Assembly: GCA_959601495.1 (NCBI GenBank)
Contig: CAUGPT010000002.1
Location: forward strand, 53,771 to 117,770
Direction of reading: 5' to 3'
Source of the DNA: Avispirillum sp959601495
GTDB taxonomy: Bacteria; Bacillota; Clostridia; Oscillospirales; CAG-272
Length of the DNA: 64,000 nt
Of this stretch, positions 34,986 to 43,399 are shown in pieces. The notes below the pieces were generated by a model that saw nothing but the letters and a program-made list of their open reading frames with translations, did not search any database and was not told the DNA's origin. How positions within the stretch are numbered: position 1 is the first letter of the stretch; each line of letters opens with the position of its first letter. The position numbers and the translations under genes were made by a program.

Positions 34986-35887
34986 AAGAACAGACCGACT
35001 TTGCGGCGGTATACGCCGATATAGGCGCGCAGATACGCGCGCTCAGAGTCGCCGCGGGACTTACGCAGTCGCAGCTGTGCGGCACTTATATAACGCGTAA
35101 TATGCTCAGTCGCATAGAAAACGGCGCAGTGCACCCGTCGGTGGACACGCTTATTTATATAGCAAACAGACTCAGAGTCTCCCCCGCCTATTTTCTCTGC
35201 CTTAACGACGGAGAGCGGGAGCAGTTCAAAAAAAGCGGACGGATCAAAGACGCGAGAGCTCATTTTTTATCCGACGGATACGAAAAATGTTCGCAATTGC
35301 TGCGCGGCACAAAGGACCCCGAAGAAGCGCTGATGCTTTGTATTTCGGAAGGTCGGCTCGCCGTCGCCGACATAGAAAATAGCACCCTCGGCTCAGCCCT
35401 TACTCATATCAGAGCTGCACGCGAGGCGGCATTATACACGACGCTTAAAGACGGACTTCTCTCAGAGATCGAACTGCTGGAGGGCTTCTGCCGGTTTTTG
35501 TGCGGTGACACCGTACCGAAGCCGCACGAGGTACTGTGCGCGGGAAGCAGCATAACGGATACTTCTCTGCGCGCCTTTCTCTTCGGCGCCGCGCTGTACT
35601 TTGACGGATGCATCGACATTTCCCCCGCGGTTTCCGCCGTCCCCGAAAGAAGCGCATACGGCATGTGCCTTGAAGCCTGCCGCCTGACTCTCTGCAAAGA
35701 CTACACCGCGGCACTGGAAATTCTAAACTCTGCCCGTGATTCGGCACAGAGTTCGCTTTGCCGGCGTCTTTCCATGTCCCTTTCGGAGGTTTGCTTTCGC
35801 GAGACGGGTGATTTTCGCCGTGCCTACGAGACGGCAAGTGCCGTTCGCGAGTTCACCGAGAGCTGTAAAAAACAGCTTTCACGGTAA
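34982..35887 (+). CDS. XRE-type regulator with helical repeat domain
   Basis: 301 residues. An N-terminal helix-turn-helix (about 14-70, with TQSQLCGTYITRNMLSRIENG) is followed by about 200 residues of helices resembling the TPR/RRNPP-type ligand domain of peptide-sensing regulators such as Rgg and PlcR. The TTG start overlaps the DivIVA-like stop and has GGAGA before it. No signal-peptide gene can be seen beside it, so a ligand is not proven. A terminator follows at 35899. Confidence 0.8.
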   Translation: MKEQTDFAAVYADIGAQIRALRVAAGLTQSQLCGTYITRNMLSRIENGAVHPSVDTLIYIANRLRVSPAYFLCLNDGEREQFKKSGRIKDARAHFLSDGYEKCSQLLRGTKDPEEALMLCISEGRLAVADIENSTLGSALTHIRAAREAALYTTLKDGLLSEIELLEGFCRFLCGDTVPKPHEVLCAGSSITDTSLRAFLFGAALYFDGCIDISPAVSAVPERSAYGMCLEACRLTLCKDYTAALEILNSARDSAQSSLCRRLSMSLSEVCFRETGDFRRAYETASAVREFTESCKKQLSR

Positions 35888-35898
35888 TATGACATTCA

Positions 35899-35932
35899 GC
35901 AGCCGCAAAAGCGGCTGCTTTTATTTTTTTGT
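35899..35932 (+). terminator. Terminator after the XRE regulator gene
   Basis: Eight pairs (GCAGCCGC with its complement, loop AAAA) followed by TTTTATTTTTTT. Confidence 0.92.
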
Positions 35933-35954
35933 TAAGACTATTTTTCAAAAACTA

Positions 35955-35983
35955 TTGAAATAAAATACGTTTCGGTCTATAAT
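35955..35983 (+). promoter_or_regulatory. Sigma-A promoter for the carboxylase operon
   Basis: TTGAAA and a perfect TATAAT are 17 bases apart. The leader to the first ATG is about 77 bases long. Confidence 0.85.
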
Positions 35984-36066
35984 AAATTAGAATGGGGCAG
36001 AATGGTAAATTGCCAAGTCCCGACAAAAAATTATTAAAAATTTATAACATATACGGAGGATTTTTA

Positions 36067-37575
36067 ATGGAGAAGAATCAGTTTGAAAAGATACTTGACA
36101 CTTTAAAAGAAGTCAGTATCAAAACAGCGTCTTCCCTGCGCGAGCTTTTGCAGACTGTTGAAGCGAATGCCGCTTCTCCCGCCTCGGGAAGTCTCAATGC
36201 AAGAGAGCGCATTGAAGCGATTTTCGACAAGGGAACGTTTATGGAAAGCGGAGCTTACATCCGCCGCCGCGCAAACGAGCTCTGCGCCGACAGCGACGCT
36301 TTTGAGGGCGTTATCTGCGGCTGGGGTTCCGTCGAAGGCCGTCTTGTATTCGCTTTCAGTCAGGACTATGCACGCACAAAGGGTGCGCTTACCGAAGCGC
36401 ATGCCGAGAAGATTGCCGAGATCTACCGTCTTGCAATTGAAAACGGTGCTCCGGTAATGGGCATATTCGATTCCGCAGGCGCATACCTGCCCGAGGGCAT
36501 CAGAGCTCTTGCGGGCTACTCAAAGGTAATGAACTGCGCCGCAAAAGCCTCCGGAGTTATTCCTCAGATTGCGGTTATTCCCGGCGTTTGTGCAGGCAGC
36601 GCCGCGGTCATCGCTGGCATGTTTGACTTTATCGTAATGTCCGAGAAAAACAGCAGCCTTTCCTTCAACGCGCCTTTTGCCGTCGGAAATGAAGTCGGCA
36701 CATCCGATTTCGCCGCAAAGAGCGGCATGGCGGCGCTCTGCGGTGCCGACGACGCAGACTGCATCGCAAAAGCAAAGCTGCTTCTTTCCTACCTGCCCAT
36801 GAACAACATGGAGGGCACCGTTGAGGAGCGCAGCCGCGACGACGCAAACAGACTTTGCGATCTCACCGCCTACAAGGACGGCGGCGACGTTTCCCTTCTC
36901 ATATCCGCTGTTGCCGACGAAGGTAGATTTATTGAGCTTTACAAAGACTTTGCCCCCGAAATGGCTTGCGGCTTTGTCTCCATGAACGGCACCGTTTGCG
37001 GTGTCGCTGCCGACAGAAAGTCCGTGGGCGGCGGAGTTCTCTCCGCTGACGCAGCGCGCAAAGCCGCAAGGCTCGTATCCTTCTGCGACAGCTTTGATAT
37101 TCCCGTTATTTCCGTTCTCGATTCCGCGGGTCCCGACGTTTCCGCCGAGGCGGAGGCTTCTCCCTACGCGGCGGAGCTCGCGAAGCTTGCATTCGCATAT
37201 GCAAATGCAAAGTGCCCTATGATCACCGTTATTGCCGGCGAAGCATACGGCGCGCACTTTGCACTTATGGGCGCAAAGGCACTGGGAGCAGATGTTGTTC
37301 TTGCTCTTGAGGGCGCAAAGACAGGTGCTATGAGCGCAGATCGCGCTGTGGCGTTCCTGTGGAACGATCAGATTACGGCTGAGGTCAGCCGCGAATCCCT
37401 CGAGAAGAAATGGAATGAGACAGTTGCATCTCCCGTCTCTGCTGCCGCCTGCGGCGCTGTAGACGACATCGTTGCGGACAGTGAGCTGAGACAGCGCATC
37501 TGCGCTGCCGTTATGATGCTCAGCGCAAAGAGCAAGTGCGCACCCGCAAGACGTCACGCAAATATGCCTCTGTAA
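36067..37575 (+). CDS. mmdA: Biotin-dependent acyl-CoA carboxyltransferase (MmdA-like)
   Basis: 502 residues, close to the ~510 of MmdA and propionyl-CoA carboxylase beta. Two crotonase-like halves each carry an oxyanion region (GAYLPEG in the first; GAHFALMGAK in the second). Its substrate would be methylmalonyl-CoA or a related acyl-CoA, whose carboxyl group goes to biotin. The start is set by GGAGG at 36056 before MEKNQ. It heads a five-gene operon with a biotin carrier, a Na+ pump and an OadA-type second carboxyltransferase. Methylmalonyl-CoA epimerase and mutase genes are not in the window. Confidence 0.9.
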   Translation: MEKNQFEKILDTLKEVSIKTASSLRELLQTVEANAASPASGSLNARERIEAIFDKGTFMESGAYIRRRANELCADSDAFEGVICGWGSVEGRLVFAFSQDYARTKGALTEAHAEKIAEIYRLAIENGAPVMGIFDSAGAYLPEGIRALAGYSKVMNCAAKASGVIPQIAVIPGVCAGSAAVIAGMFDFIVMSEKNSSLSFNAPFAVGNEVGTSDFAAKSGMAALCGADDADCIAKAKLLLSYLPMNNMEGTVEERSRDDANRLCDLTAYKDGGDVSLLISAVADEGRFIELYKDFAPEMACGFVSMNGTVCGVAADRKSVGGGVLSADAARKAARLVSFCDSFDIPVISVLDSAGPDVSAEAEASPYAAELAKLAFAYANAKCPMITVIAGEAYGAHFALMGAKALGADVVLALEGAKTGAMSADRAVAFLWNDQITAEVSRESLEKKWNETVASPVSAAACGAVDDIVADSELRQRICAAVMMLSAKSKCAPARRHANMPL

Positions 37576-37590
37576 AGGAGGAACATTATA

Positions 37591-38034
37591 ATGCATTTTA
37601 ACAGTGTTTCCGTTTTTATGGCTTCGGACGCAATGAATTTCAACGAGAGGATAACATACGGCGGTCAGGTATTTCTTATAGGAATGTGCACCGTATTTGC
37701 CGCTCTTGCCCTGCTTTGGGGAGTTATCAGCATATTTAAAATCTTTATGTATGACATTCCTCAGAAAAGGATAAAGAAGAAAGCCGAAGAAGAGCTTATG
37801 GCGCACTGCGTTGAAAGCGACAGTGCAGCAAGCGTCGAGGCTGCAGCACCCGCGAACCCCGCACCCACCGCTGAAGCCGATAACGCGCAGCTTATCGCCG
37901 CTATCACGGCAGCAATTACCGCATACAATACAGACCCCGAAACAGGATGCGCGCTTCCCTTCCGCGTGGTTTCGTTCAGACGCTCTAAGGGCGCGAACGG
38001 CTGGAACGGCGCAGACGATAACGAAGTAATCTGA
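37591..38034 (+). CDS. Small gamma subunit of the decarboxylase pump (OadG-like)
   Basis: 147 residues. A single membrane helix (about 25-50) is followed by a charged, Ala-rich cytoplasmic region and a C-terminal FRVVSFRRSKGANGWN that is similar to OadG/MmdD-type subunits. Such subunits help assembly of the alpha and beta subunits. The ribosome site AAAGGAGG is strong. The first ~20 residues before the helix are short and polar. Confidence 0.82.
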   Translation: MHFNSVSVFMASDAMNFNERITYGGQVFLIGMCTVFAALALLWGVISIFKIFMYDIPQKRIKKKAEEELMAHCVESDSAASVEAAAPANPAPTAEADNAQLIAAITAAITAYNTDPETGCALPFRVVSFRRSKGANGWNGADDNEVI

Positions 38035-38071
38035 CAATATCAACGCCAAAGGCGTACATGGAGGTTAAATT

Positions 38072-38470
38072 ATGAAAAAATATAATGTTACAGTTAACGG
38101 CACTGCCTACGAGGTAGTTGTAGAAGAAGTCGGAGCAGGCAACGCAGCCCCTGCAGTTCAGTCCGCACCGGTTCAGACCGCCGCTCCCGCTCCCAGTCCC
38201 GCACCTCAGCCTGCGGCAGCTCCCGCTCCCGCAGCACCGGCAGCAGGCGCACAGGGATCCGTCAAGGTCACGGCTCCCATGCCCGGCACCGTTCTTCGAA
38301 TGAACGTAAAGGTCGGCGACACAGTTGAGCCCAACGGTCTTGTATGCATCCTTGAGGCTATGAAGATGGAGAACGAGATCTTCAGCGAGCACGGCGGCAA
38401 GGTCGTTTCCGTAAATGCTCCCGCAGGCACCGCCGTTCAGTCCGGCGACGTTATCGTAACTCTCGGCTGA
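38072..38470 (+). CDS. Biotin carboxyl carrier protein
   Basis: 132 residues. An N-terminal short beta unit and a Pro/Ala-rich linker (about 22-60) lead to the biotinyl domain with Lys98 in EAMKMEN, where biotin is attached by BirA. The domain carries carboxyl groups between the operon's carboxyltransferase(s) and the pump. GGAGG precedes the ATG. Confidence 0.95.
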   Translation: MKKYNVTVNGTAYEVVVEEVGAGNAAPAVQSAPVQTAAPAPSPAPQPAAAPAPAAPAAGAQGSVKVTAPMPGTVLRMNVKVGDTVEPNGLVCILEAMKMENEIFSEHGGKVVSVNAPAGTAVQSGDVIVTLG

Positions 38471-38514
38471 GCCACCCGAAGCTCTCTTTAATTCTTTGAA
38501 AGGATACTGAATAA

Positions 38515-39699
38515 ATGCTTGAAAGTATTTTGAATTTCCTGCAGAGTACGGGTGTCTACAAGCTGTTTTCGCACGTCGACACGGACACGCTGAAAACCAT
38601 TATCATGTTCGTTATAGCCGGAGTGCTTGTATACCTTGCTATCGGCAAAGGCTTTGAACCGCTTTTGCTGCTTCCCATCGCCATCGGCATGGTGCTTACA
38701 AACCTCCCCGGCGCAAACATGTTCCACCTGGACTACTTCATTGCCAAGGATATCGACTACGGCAATGTACTTCACAACGGCGGCTTCCTTGATATACTTT
38801 ATCTCGGAGTAAAGCTCGGTCTGTACCCGTCTATAATATTTATAGGTATAGGCGCCATGACCGATTTCACGCCCCTTATCTCCAATCCCAAAAGTCTGCT
38901 CATGGGCGCGGGCGCACAGCTCGGCGTATTCTTTGCGTTCTTCTTGGCTCTCGCCTCCGGCGCTTTTACCCCGCAGGAATCTGCCGCAATAGGTATTATC
39001 GGCGGCGCTGACGGTCCTACGGCAATTCTTGTTACAAAAGTACTTGCACCGCAGCTTCTGGGCGCTATTGCAATCGCGGCATACAGCTACATGGCGCTGA
39101 TACCTATGATACAGCCGCCTTTCATGAAGCTGCTTACCACAAAGAAAGAGCGCCTTATCAGAATGAGCGCCCTGCGTGACGTTTCCAAAACCGAGAAAAT
39201 CGTATTCCCCGTAATGGTAACCGCAGTCGTCGGCCTTATCGTTCCCGACGCGGTCCCCCTTGTGGGCTGCCTTATGTTCGGCAACCTGCTCAATGTCTGC
39301 GGTGTCACCGACAGGCTTTCAAAAACCGCACAGAACGAGCTTATAAACATAGTTACCATCTTCCTGGGTCTCAGCGTGGGCGCGACTGCAAGCGCAGACA
39401 ACTTCCTCAGCATTAAGACCATACTCATTATTCTCTGTGGACTTGCTGCCTTCTGTATTTCCACCGTCGGCGGACTTCTCACCGCAAAGATAATGAACGT
39501 TCTCACGGGCGGAAAAATCAACCCTCTTATCGGTTCTGCGGGCGTATCTGCAGTGCCTATGGCTGCCCGCGTTTCCCAAAAGGTCGGACAGCAGTATGAC
39601 CCCTCCAACTTCCTGCTTATGCACGCAATGGGTCCCAATGTTGCCGGAGTTATCGGCAGCGCGGTTGCTGCCGGCGTGTTCCTGTCATGGAGCTGGTAA
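38515..39699 (+). CDS. Na+-pumping decarboxylase beta subunit (OadB/MmdB)
   Basis: 394 residues with about ten membrane helices. It carries the key conserved GIIGGADGPTAI segment, with the Asp that binds Na+ and takes part in carboxybiotin decarboxylation, and the GLSVGATA segment later on. It decarboxylates carboxybiotin and exports Na+ at the same time. The ATG follows AAAGGATAC. Together with the carrier and a carboxyltransferase it would make a complete Na+ pump. Confidence 0.95.
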   Translation: MLESILNFLQSTGVYKLFSHVDTDTLKTIIMFVIAGVLVYLAIGKGFEPLLLLPIAIGMVLTNLPGANMFHLDYFIAKDIDYGNVLHNGGFLDILYLGVKLGLYPSIIFIGIGAMTDFTPLISNPKSLLMGAGAQLGVFFAFFLALASGAFTPQESAAIGIIGGADGPTAILVTKVLAPQLLGAIAIAAYSYMALIPMIQPPFMKLLTTKKERLIRMSALRDVSKTEKIVFPVMVTAVVGLIVPDAVPLVGCLMFGNLLNVCGVTDRLSKTAQNELINIVTIFLGLSVGATASADNFLSIKTILIILCGLAAFCISTVGGLLTAKIMNVLTGGKINPLIGSAGVSAVPMAARVSQKVGQQYDPSNFLLMHAMGPNVAGVIGSAVAAGVFLSWSW

Positions 39700-39722
39700 T
39701 CTAAGAAAGGATACTGTATATA

Positions 39723-41120
39723 ATGGCTAAAGTTAAAATTACGGAAACCGTGCTGCGCGACTCACATCAGTCCCTTTTCGCAACACGTATGACCACCGAG
39801 GAAATGCTTCCCATTCTTTCCGAGCTTGATAAAGTCGGCTACCACTCCCTTGAGGCATGGGGAGGAGCCACATTTGACTCCTGTCTCCGTTTTCTAAACG
39901 AGGATCCGTGGGATAGACTGAGAAAGATACGCGCAGGCGTCAAGAACACAAAGCTGCAGATGCTTTTCCGCGGTCAGAACATTCTCGGTTACCGTCACTA
40001 CTCAGATGATGTTGTTGAATACTTCGTTCAGAAGTCTATTGCCAACGGCATAGATATTCTCCGTATATTCGACGCGCTCAACGACGCGAGAAACCTTGAA
40101 ACCGCTATAAAAGCCACAAAGAAAGAGGGCGGTCATGTTCAGGCTGCCATCAGCTACACCACAAGCCCCTACCATACAAACGAATCTTTTGCAGAATATG
40201 CAAAGCAGCTTGAGGAAATGGGCGCGGACTCCATATGCATCAAGGATATGGCAGGTCTTCTGAAGCCCTACAGCGCATATGAGCTTGTAAGGACGCTCAA
40301 GGAGACGGTTTCCGTTCCCATTCAGCTTCACACACACTACACCTCAGGTCTTGCTTCAATGACGGTTCTAAAGGCAATCGAAGCAGGCGTTGACGTTGTG
40401 GACACCGCGATTTCTCCCCTTGCTATGGGCACTTCACAGCCCCCGACGGAGCCTATAGTTGCAACTCTTCAGGGCACGGAATATGACACAGGCATTGACC
40501 TTAATCAGCTTGACAAGATCTGCAAGTATTTCACCCCTATCCGTGAAAAGTACCTTGCGAACGGACTTCTTGACCCCAAGGTGCTCAAGGTTGACGTTAA
40601 CGCTCTGCTTTACCAAGTACCCGGCGGCATGCTTTCAAACCTTGTTTCTCAACTTAAGGGCGCAGGTCAGGAGGATAAGCTTGAGGAGGTTCTGAGAGAG
40701 GTTCCGAGAGTGCGCGAGGATGCAGGCTATCCCCCGCTTGTAACCCCTTCTTCACAGATAGTAGGTACTCAGGCAGTGCTCAACGTTATCGGCGGCGAGC
40801 GCTACAAGATGGTATCCAAGGAGTTCAAGGGACTTGTCCGCGGCGATTACGGACGCTGCCCCGCTCCCATCTCCGAAGAGTTCAGAAAAAAGATCATCGG
40901 TGACGAAAAGCCCATCACCTGCCGCCCTGCAGATCTGCTTTCTCCCGAGCTTGACACTCTCAGAGAAAAGTGCGCACAGTATATCGAGCAGGATGAGGAC
41001 GTTCTCTCCTATGCTCTGTTCGAGCAGGTCGCCACAAAGTTCTTTGAGTGGAGAAAAGCCAAAAAGTATTCTCTCGACGCAGAACACGGCGACAGCGAGC
41101 TGGGTGTTCATCCCGTATAA
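39723..41120 (+). CDS. Oxaloacetate decarboxylase alpha/5S-type carboxyltransferase (no biotin domain)
   Basis: 465 residues: a TIM-barrel carboxyltransferase with TETVLRDSHQS and HTHYTSG metal ligands and the carboxylated lysine in CIKDMAGL, followed by a helical conserved-carboxylase domain. The C-terminal biotin domain of OadA is missing, as in the 5S subunit of propionibacterial transcarboxylase and in pyruvate carboxylase subunit B of some archaea. It would use oxaloacetate/pyruvate with the biotin carrier encoded at 38072. An AAGGATAC ribosome site precedes it. A terminator follows. Confidence 0.92.
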   Translation: MAKVKITETVLRDSHQSLFATRMTTEEMLPILSELDKVGYHSLEAWGGATFDSCLRFLNEDPWDRLRKIRAGVKNTKLQMLFRGQNILGYRHYSDDVVEYFVQKSIANGIDILRIFDALNDARNLETAIKATKKEGGHVQAAISYTTSPYHTNESFAEYAKQLEEMGADSICIKDMAGLLKPYSAYELVRTLKETVSVPIQLHTHYTSGLASMTVLKAIEAGVDVVDTAISPLAMGTSQPPTEPIVATLQGTEYDTGIDLNQLDKICKYFTPIREKYLANGLLDPKVLKVDVNALLYQVPGGMLSNLVSQLKGAGQEDKLEEVLREVPRVREDAGYPPLVTPSSQIVGTQAVLNVIGGERYKMVSKEFKGLVRGDYGRCPAPISEEFRKKIIGDEKPITCRPADLLSPELDTLREKCAQYIEQDEDVLSYALFEQVATKFFEWRKAKKYSLDAEHGDSELGVHPV

Positions 41121-41131
41121 TCAAAGAATCG

Positions 41132-41163
41132 GTGCAGGCTGCAAACGCAGCCTGCACTTTTGC
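41132..41163 (+). terminator. Terminator after the carboxylase operon
   Basis: An 11-pair stem (GTGCAGGCTGC with its complement, loop AAAC) followed by TTTTGCCTTT. Confidence 0.85.
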
Positions 41164-41203
41164 CTTTGATTCGGACGCGGCGCACTTTATTGAGCCGAAA
41201 GGC

Positions 41204-41232
41204 TTGAAATGTCAAACCAAACGTGCTACAAT
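41204..41232 (+). promoter_or_regulatory. Sigma-A promoter for the DtxR-type regulator gene
   Basis: TTGAAA and TACAAT are 17 bases apart, and TG precedes the -10 (extended -10). It makes a start at the ATG at 41293 correct and excludes a longer form from 41209. Confidence 0.82.
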
Positions 41233-41292
41233 AATATAAATATAATTAATGATTTTCCGATACTGCGCGTCAGCGATCGGCGGGAGGTATGT

Positions 41293-41664
41293 ATGCATCT
41301 TCAGGAATCAGGCGAAATGTATCTTGAAACAATACTGATACTTTCAAAAAAACCCGGCGCCGTCCGCTCCGTTGATGTAGGCGAGTATATGGGATATTCA
41401 AAGCCGAGTGTCAGCCGCGCTATAGGGCTTCTCAAGGGCGGCGGATATGTATCCGTTGACGACGACGGGTTTCTCACACTTACCGACGCGGGCCGGGAGA
41501 TAGCCGAAAAAATATACGAGCGCCACGAGTTTCTCACAAAGTTTCTGGTGCACATAGGCGTCGACGCCGAAACCGCGGCGGAGGATGCCTGCAAAATGGA
41601 ACACAACATCAGCGATGCGTCCTTCACTGCTCTGAAGGATTTTGTCACTGCCAATATAAAGTGA
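41293..41664 (+). CDS. DtxR/MntR-type metal-dependent repressor
   Basis: 123 residues. A winged helix-turn-helix N-terminal part (SVDVGEYMGYSKPSVSRAI) is joined to the helical dimerisation and metal domain, with probable ligands in RHEFL and CKMEHN. GGGAGG precedes the ATG. It lacks the C-terminal SH3-like domain of long DtxR proteins and so resembles MntR in size. Its targets may be metal transporter genes outside the window. It converges on spoIVA. Confidence 0.88.
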   Translation: MHLQESGEMYLETILILSKKPGAVRSVDVGEYMGYSKPSVSRAIGLLKGGGYVSVDDDGFLTLTDAGREIAEKIYERHEFLTKFLVHIGVDAETAAEDACKMEHNISDASFTALKDFVTANIK

Positions 41665-41703
41665 CATGACGTGCCCGTCGGCAATCACAAAGTCAGATAT
41701 ATG

Positions 41704-41736
41704 AAAAAAGCAGCAACTTTCAGTTGCTGCTTTTTA
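41704..41736. terminator. Bidirectional terminator between the metal regulator and spoIVA
   Basis: A 14-pair stem (AAAAAGCAGCAACT with its complement, loop TTC) is A-rich on the left and T-rich on the right. Confidence 0.92.
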
Positions 41737-41749
41737 CTGCGCCCGCAGA

Positions 41750-43246
41750 TTACAGAAGTATGCATATTAACCCGTTTGAGCTTTCGTTGATAATTCTCGA
41801 AAGCGTTTCTCCCAGCTTTTCGCGTGACTCGGGCGACAGATGATCAAGCTTTGAGTGCAGTCCGTCGTTTACCATTTCATACAGGCTCTTGCCGAACATA
41901 TTGGACTCCCACAGCTTGTGCGGGTCGTCCTCATACGCCTCCATAAGGTAGCGTATCATCTCCTCGGACTGCTCCTCGGAGCCGACAATGGGATTTATCT
42001 CGGTTTCAAGGTCTGCGCGTATAAGATGCACGCTGCTTGCACTTGCGCGCAGCTTTACGCCGTATGCGCCCGATTGACGTATCATCTCCGGCTCGCACAG
42101 CTTCAGATCGTCTATCTCGGGGGAAACTACGCCGTACCCCTTTTCTTCAAGCTCTGCAATAGCTGCCTCGTATTTCTCATATTCTTTTTTAACCTTTGAG
42201 AGGTCCGTAAGCACCGAGACGAGCTCTTTCTGGTCTCTGACCGATATACCCGTAAGATCGCACAGAACGTCGTAAAACAGGCTTTCCGACAGAAGAGTTT
42301 CAACCGTGGCTCGCCCGTCCTCAAGGCGCGTTTCAGCAAGTTTCGCGCCCGTGCAGTCCCCCGGCAGAACTTCAGAAAGCTTTGCGGAATACGCTTCTGC
42401 AAAAACGGCGGCGTCGCTGAGCGTTCTGACGTTCTTTGCGCACGCCTTTATACTTTCGGTAATAGCCGCTCCTATGGCGTGATCCTGCGGCAGTGCCGAT
42501 GTCCAGGCGGGCAGGCGAACCTTTATCTCCGTTATGGGAAATTCGTACAACAGCATCTCCAGTATGCTGTCTACGTCACCGCTGTCAAGCTCGGTGCAGT
42601 TAACAAGCGCCGTCGGCGCATTGTATTTTCGCTCAAGCTCCAGCGCAAGCTTTTCCGCCTCCTCGGACTCGGGCTTTGCCGTGTTCAGAATAACAGCAAA
42701 CGGCTTCCCGATCGCGGTCAGTTCATCGGCGGCGCGCTTCTCTGCTTCTTCAAAGCTTTCACGTGGTATCTCGCCGAAGCTGCCGTCGGACGTTACAAGC
42801 ATTGCAACGGTACAGTGCTCTTTTATAACGCGCTCCGTTCCCTGTCTCGCCGCCTCTTCAAATGTCATAGGCTCCTTTGCCCACGGAACGCTTACCATGC
42901 GGCTTTCGCCCTCCTCGGTAGCGCCCAGTGCCTCCGGCACAAGAAAACCCACGCAGTCTATCATTCTGAGGCGCATTTCGGCTGCCTCGCCGAAGGATAC
43001 TGTGACTGCTTCGTCGGGAACGAATTTCGGTTCCGCCGTCATGACGGTCTTTCCCGCGGCGCTTTGCGGAAGCTCGTCGGTCGCGCGCTTTTTGTCATAT
43101 TCTCCGGCGATATTGGGTATTACGGAAGTCTCCATAAACCTTTTGATAAATGTGGACTTTCCGCAGCGCACAGGTCCCACAACGCCTATGTATATATCCC
43201 CGCCGCTTCTTTTGGCAATGTCGGAATATATTTCTCTTGACTCCAT
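41750..43246 (-). CDS. spoIVA: Spore coat assembly ATPase SpoIVA
   Basis: 498 residues, near the 492 of Bacillus subtilis SpoIVA. The Walker A loop reads GPVRCGKSTFI; the usual residue before GKST is Thr, here Cys. The C-terminal end (GLICILL) matches the SpoVM-contacting tail. The protein coats the mother-cell side of the forespore outer membrane. The start is set to MESREIYSDIAKR after GGAGG; a frame from 43279 adds 11 unmatched residues. A SigE-like -35/-10 pair (GCATAAA and ATATAAAT, about 14 apart) lies upstream but is weak. Confidence 0.95.
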   Translation of the reverse strand: MESREIYSDIAKRSGGDIYIGVVGPVRCGKSTFIKRFMETSVIPNIAGEYDKKRATDELPQSAAGKTVMTAEPKFVPDEAVTVSFGEAAEMRLRMIDCVGFLVPEALGATEEGESRMVSVPWAKEPMTFEEAARQGTERVIKEHCTVAMLVTSDGSFGEIPRESFEEAEKRAADELTAIGKPFAVILNTAKPESEEAEKLALELERKYNAPTALVNCTELDSGDVDSILEMLLYEFPITEIKVRLPAWTSALPQDHAIGAAITESIKACAKNVRTLSDAAVFAEAYSAKLSEVLPGDCTGAKLAETRLEDGRATVETLLSESLFYDVLCDLTGISVRDQKELVSVLTDLSKVKKEYEKYEAAIAELEEKGYGVVSPEIDDLKLCEPEMIRQSGAYGVKLRASASSVHLIRADLETEINPIVGSEEQSEEMIRYLMEAYEDDPHKLWESNMFGKSLYEMVNDGLHSKLDHLSPESREKLGETLSRIINESSNGLICILL

Positions 43247-43356
43247 ATTTGTCCCTCCGTATGGTGTTCGTTGATACATTTATATTCCGGCGGGACAAAT
43301 TTATGCAAAGAGAAAACTGGACAAGGCGCTTATGCACCAAAAAATCTCAGACATAC

Positions 43357-43384
43357 AAAAAAGCCGCCGTGCGGCGGCTTTTTT
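43357..43384. terminator. Terminator between the DUF4430 lipoprotein gene and spoIVA
   Basis: A 12-pair stem (AAAAAAGCCGCC with its complement) with T-run on one side and A-run on the other, so it works in either direction. Confidence 0.92.
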
Positions 43385-43399
43385 ATTGTTCTGTTCGTG

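Noticed and set aside
36520..38049. Very long open frame on the minus strand opposite the carboxylase genes
   Set aside because: It lacks a ribosome site, has odd composition (Cys/His/Arg rich) and lies fully over well-supported genes; an artefact of codon bias.
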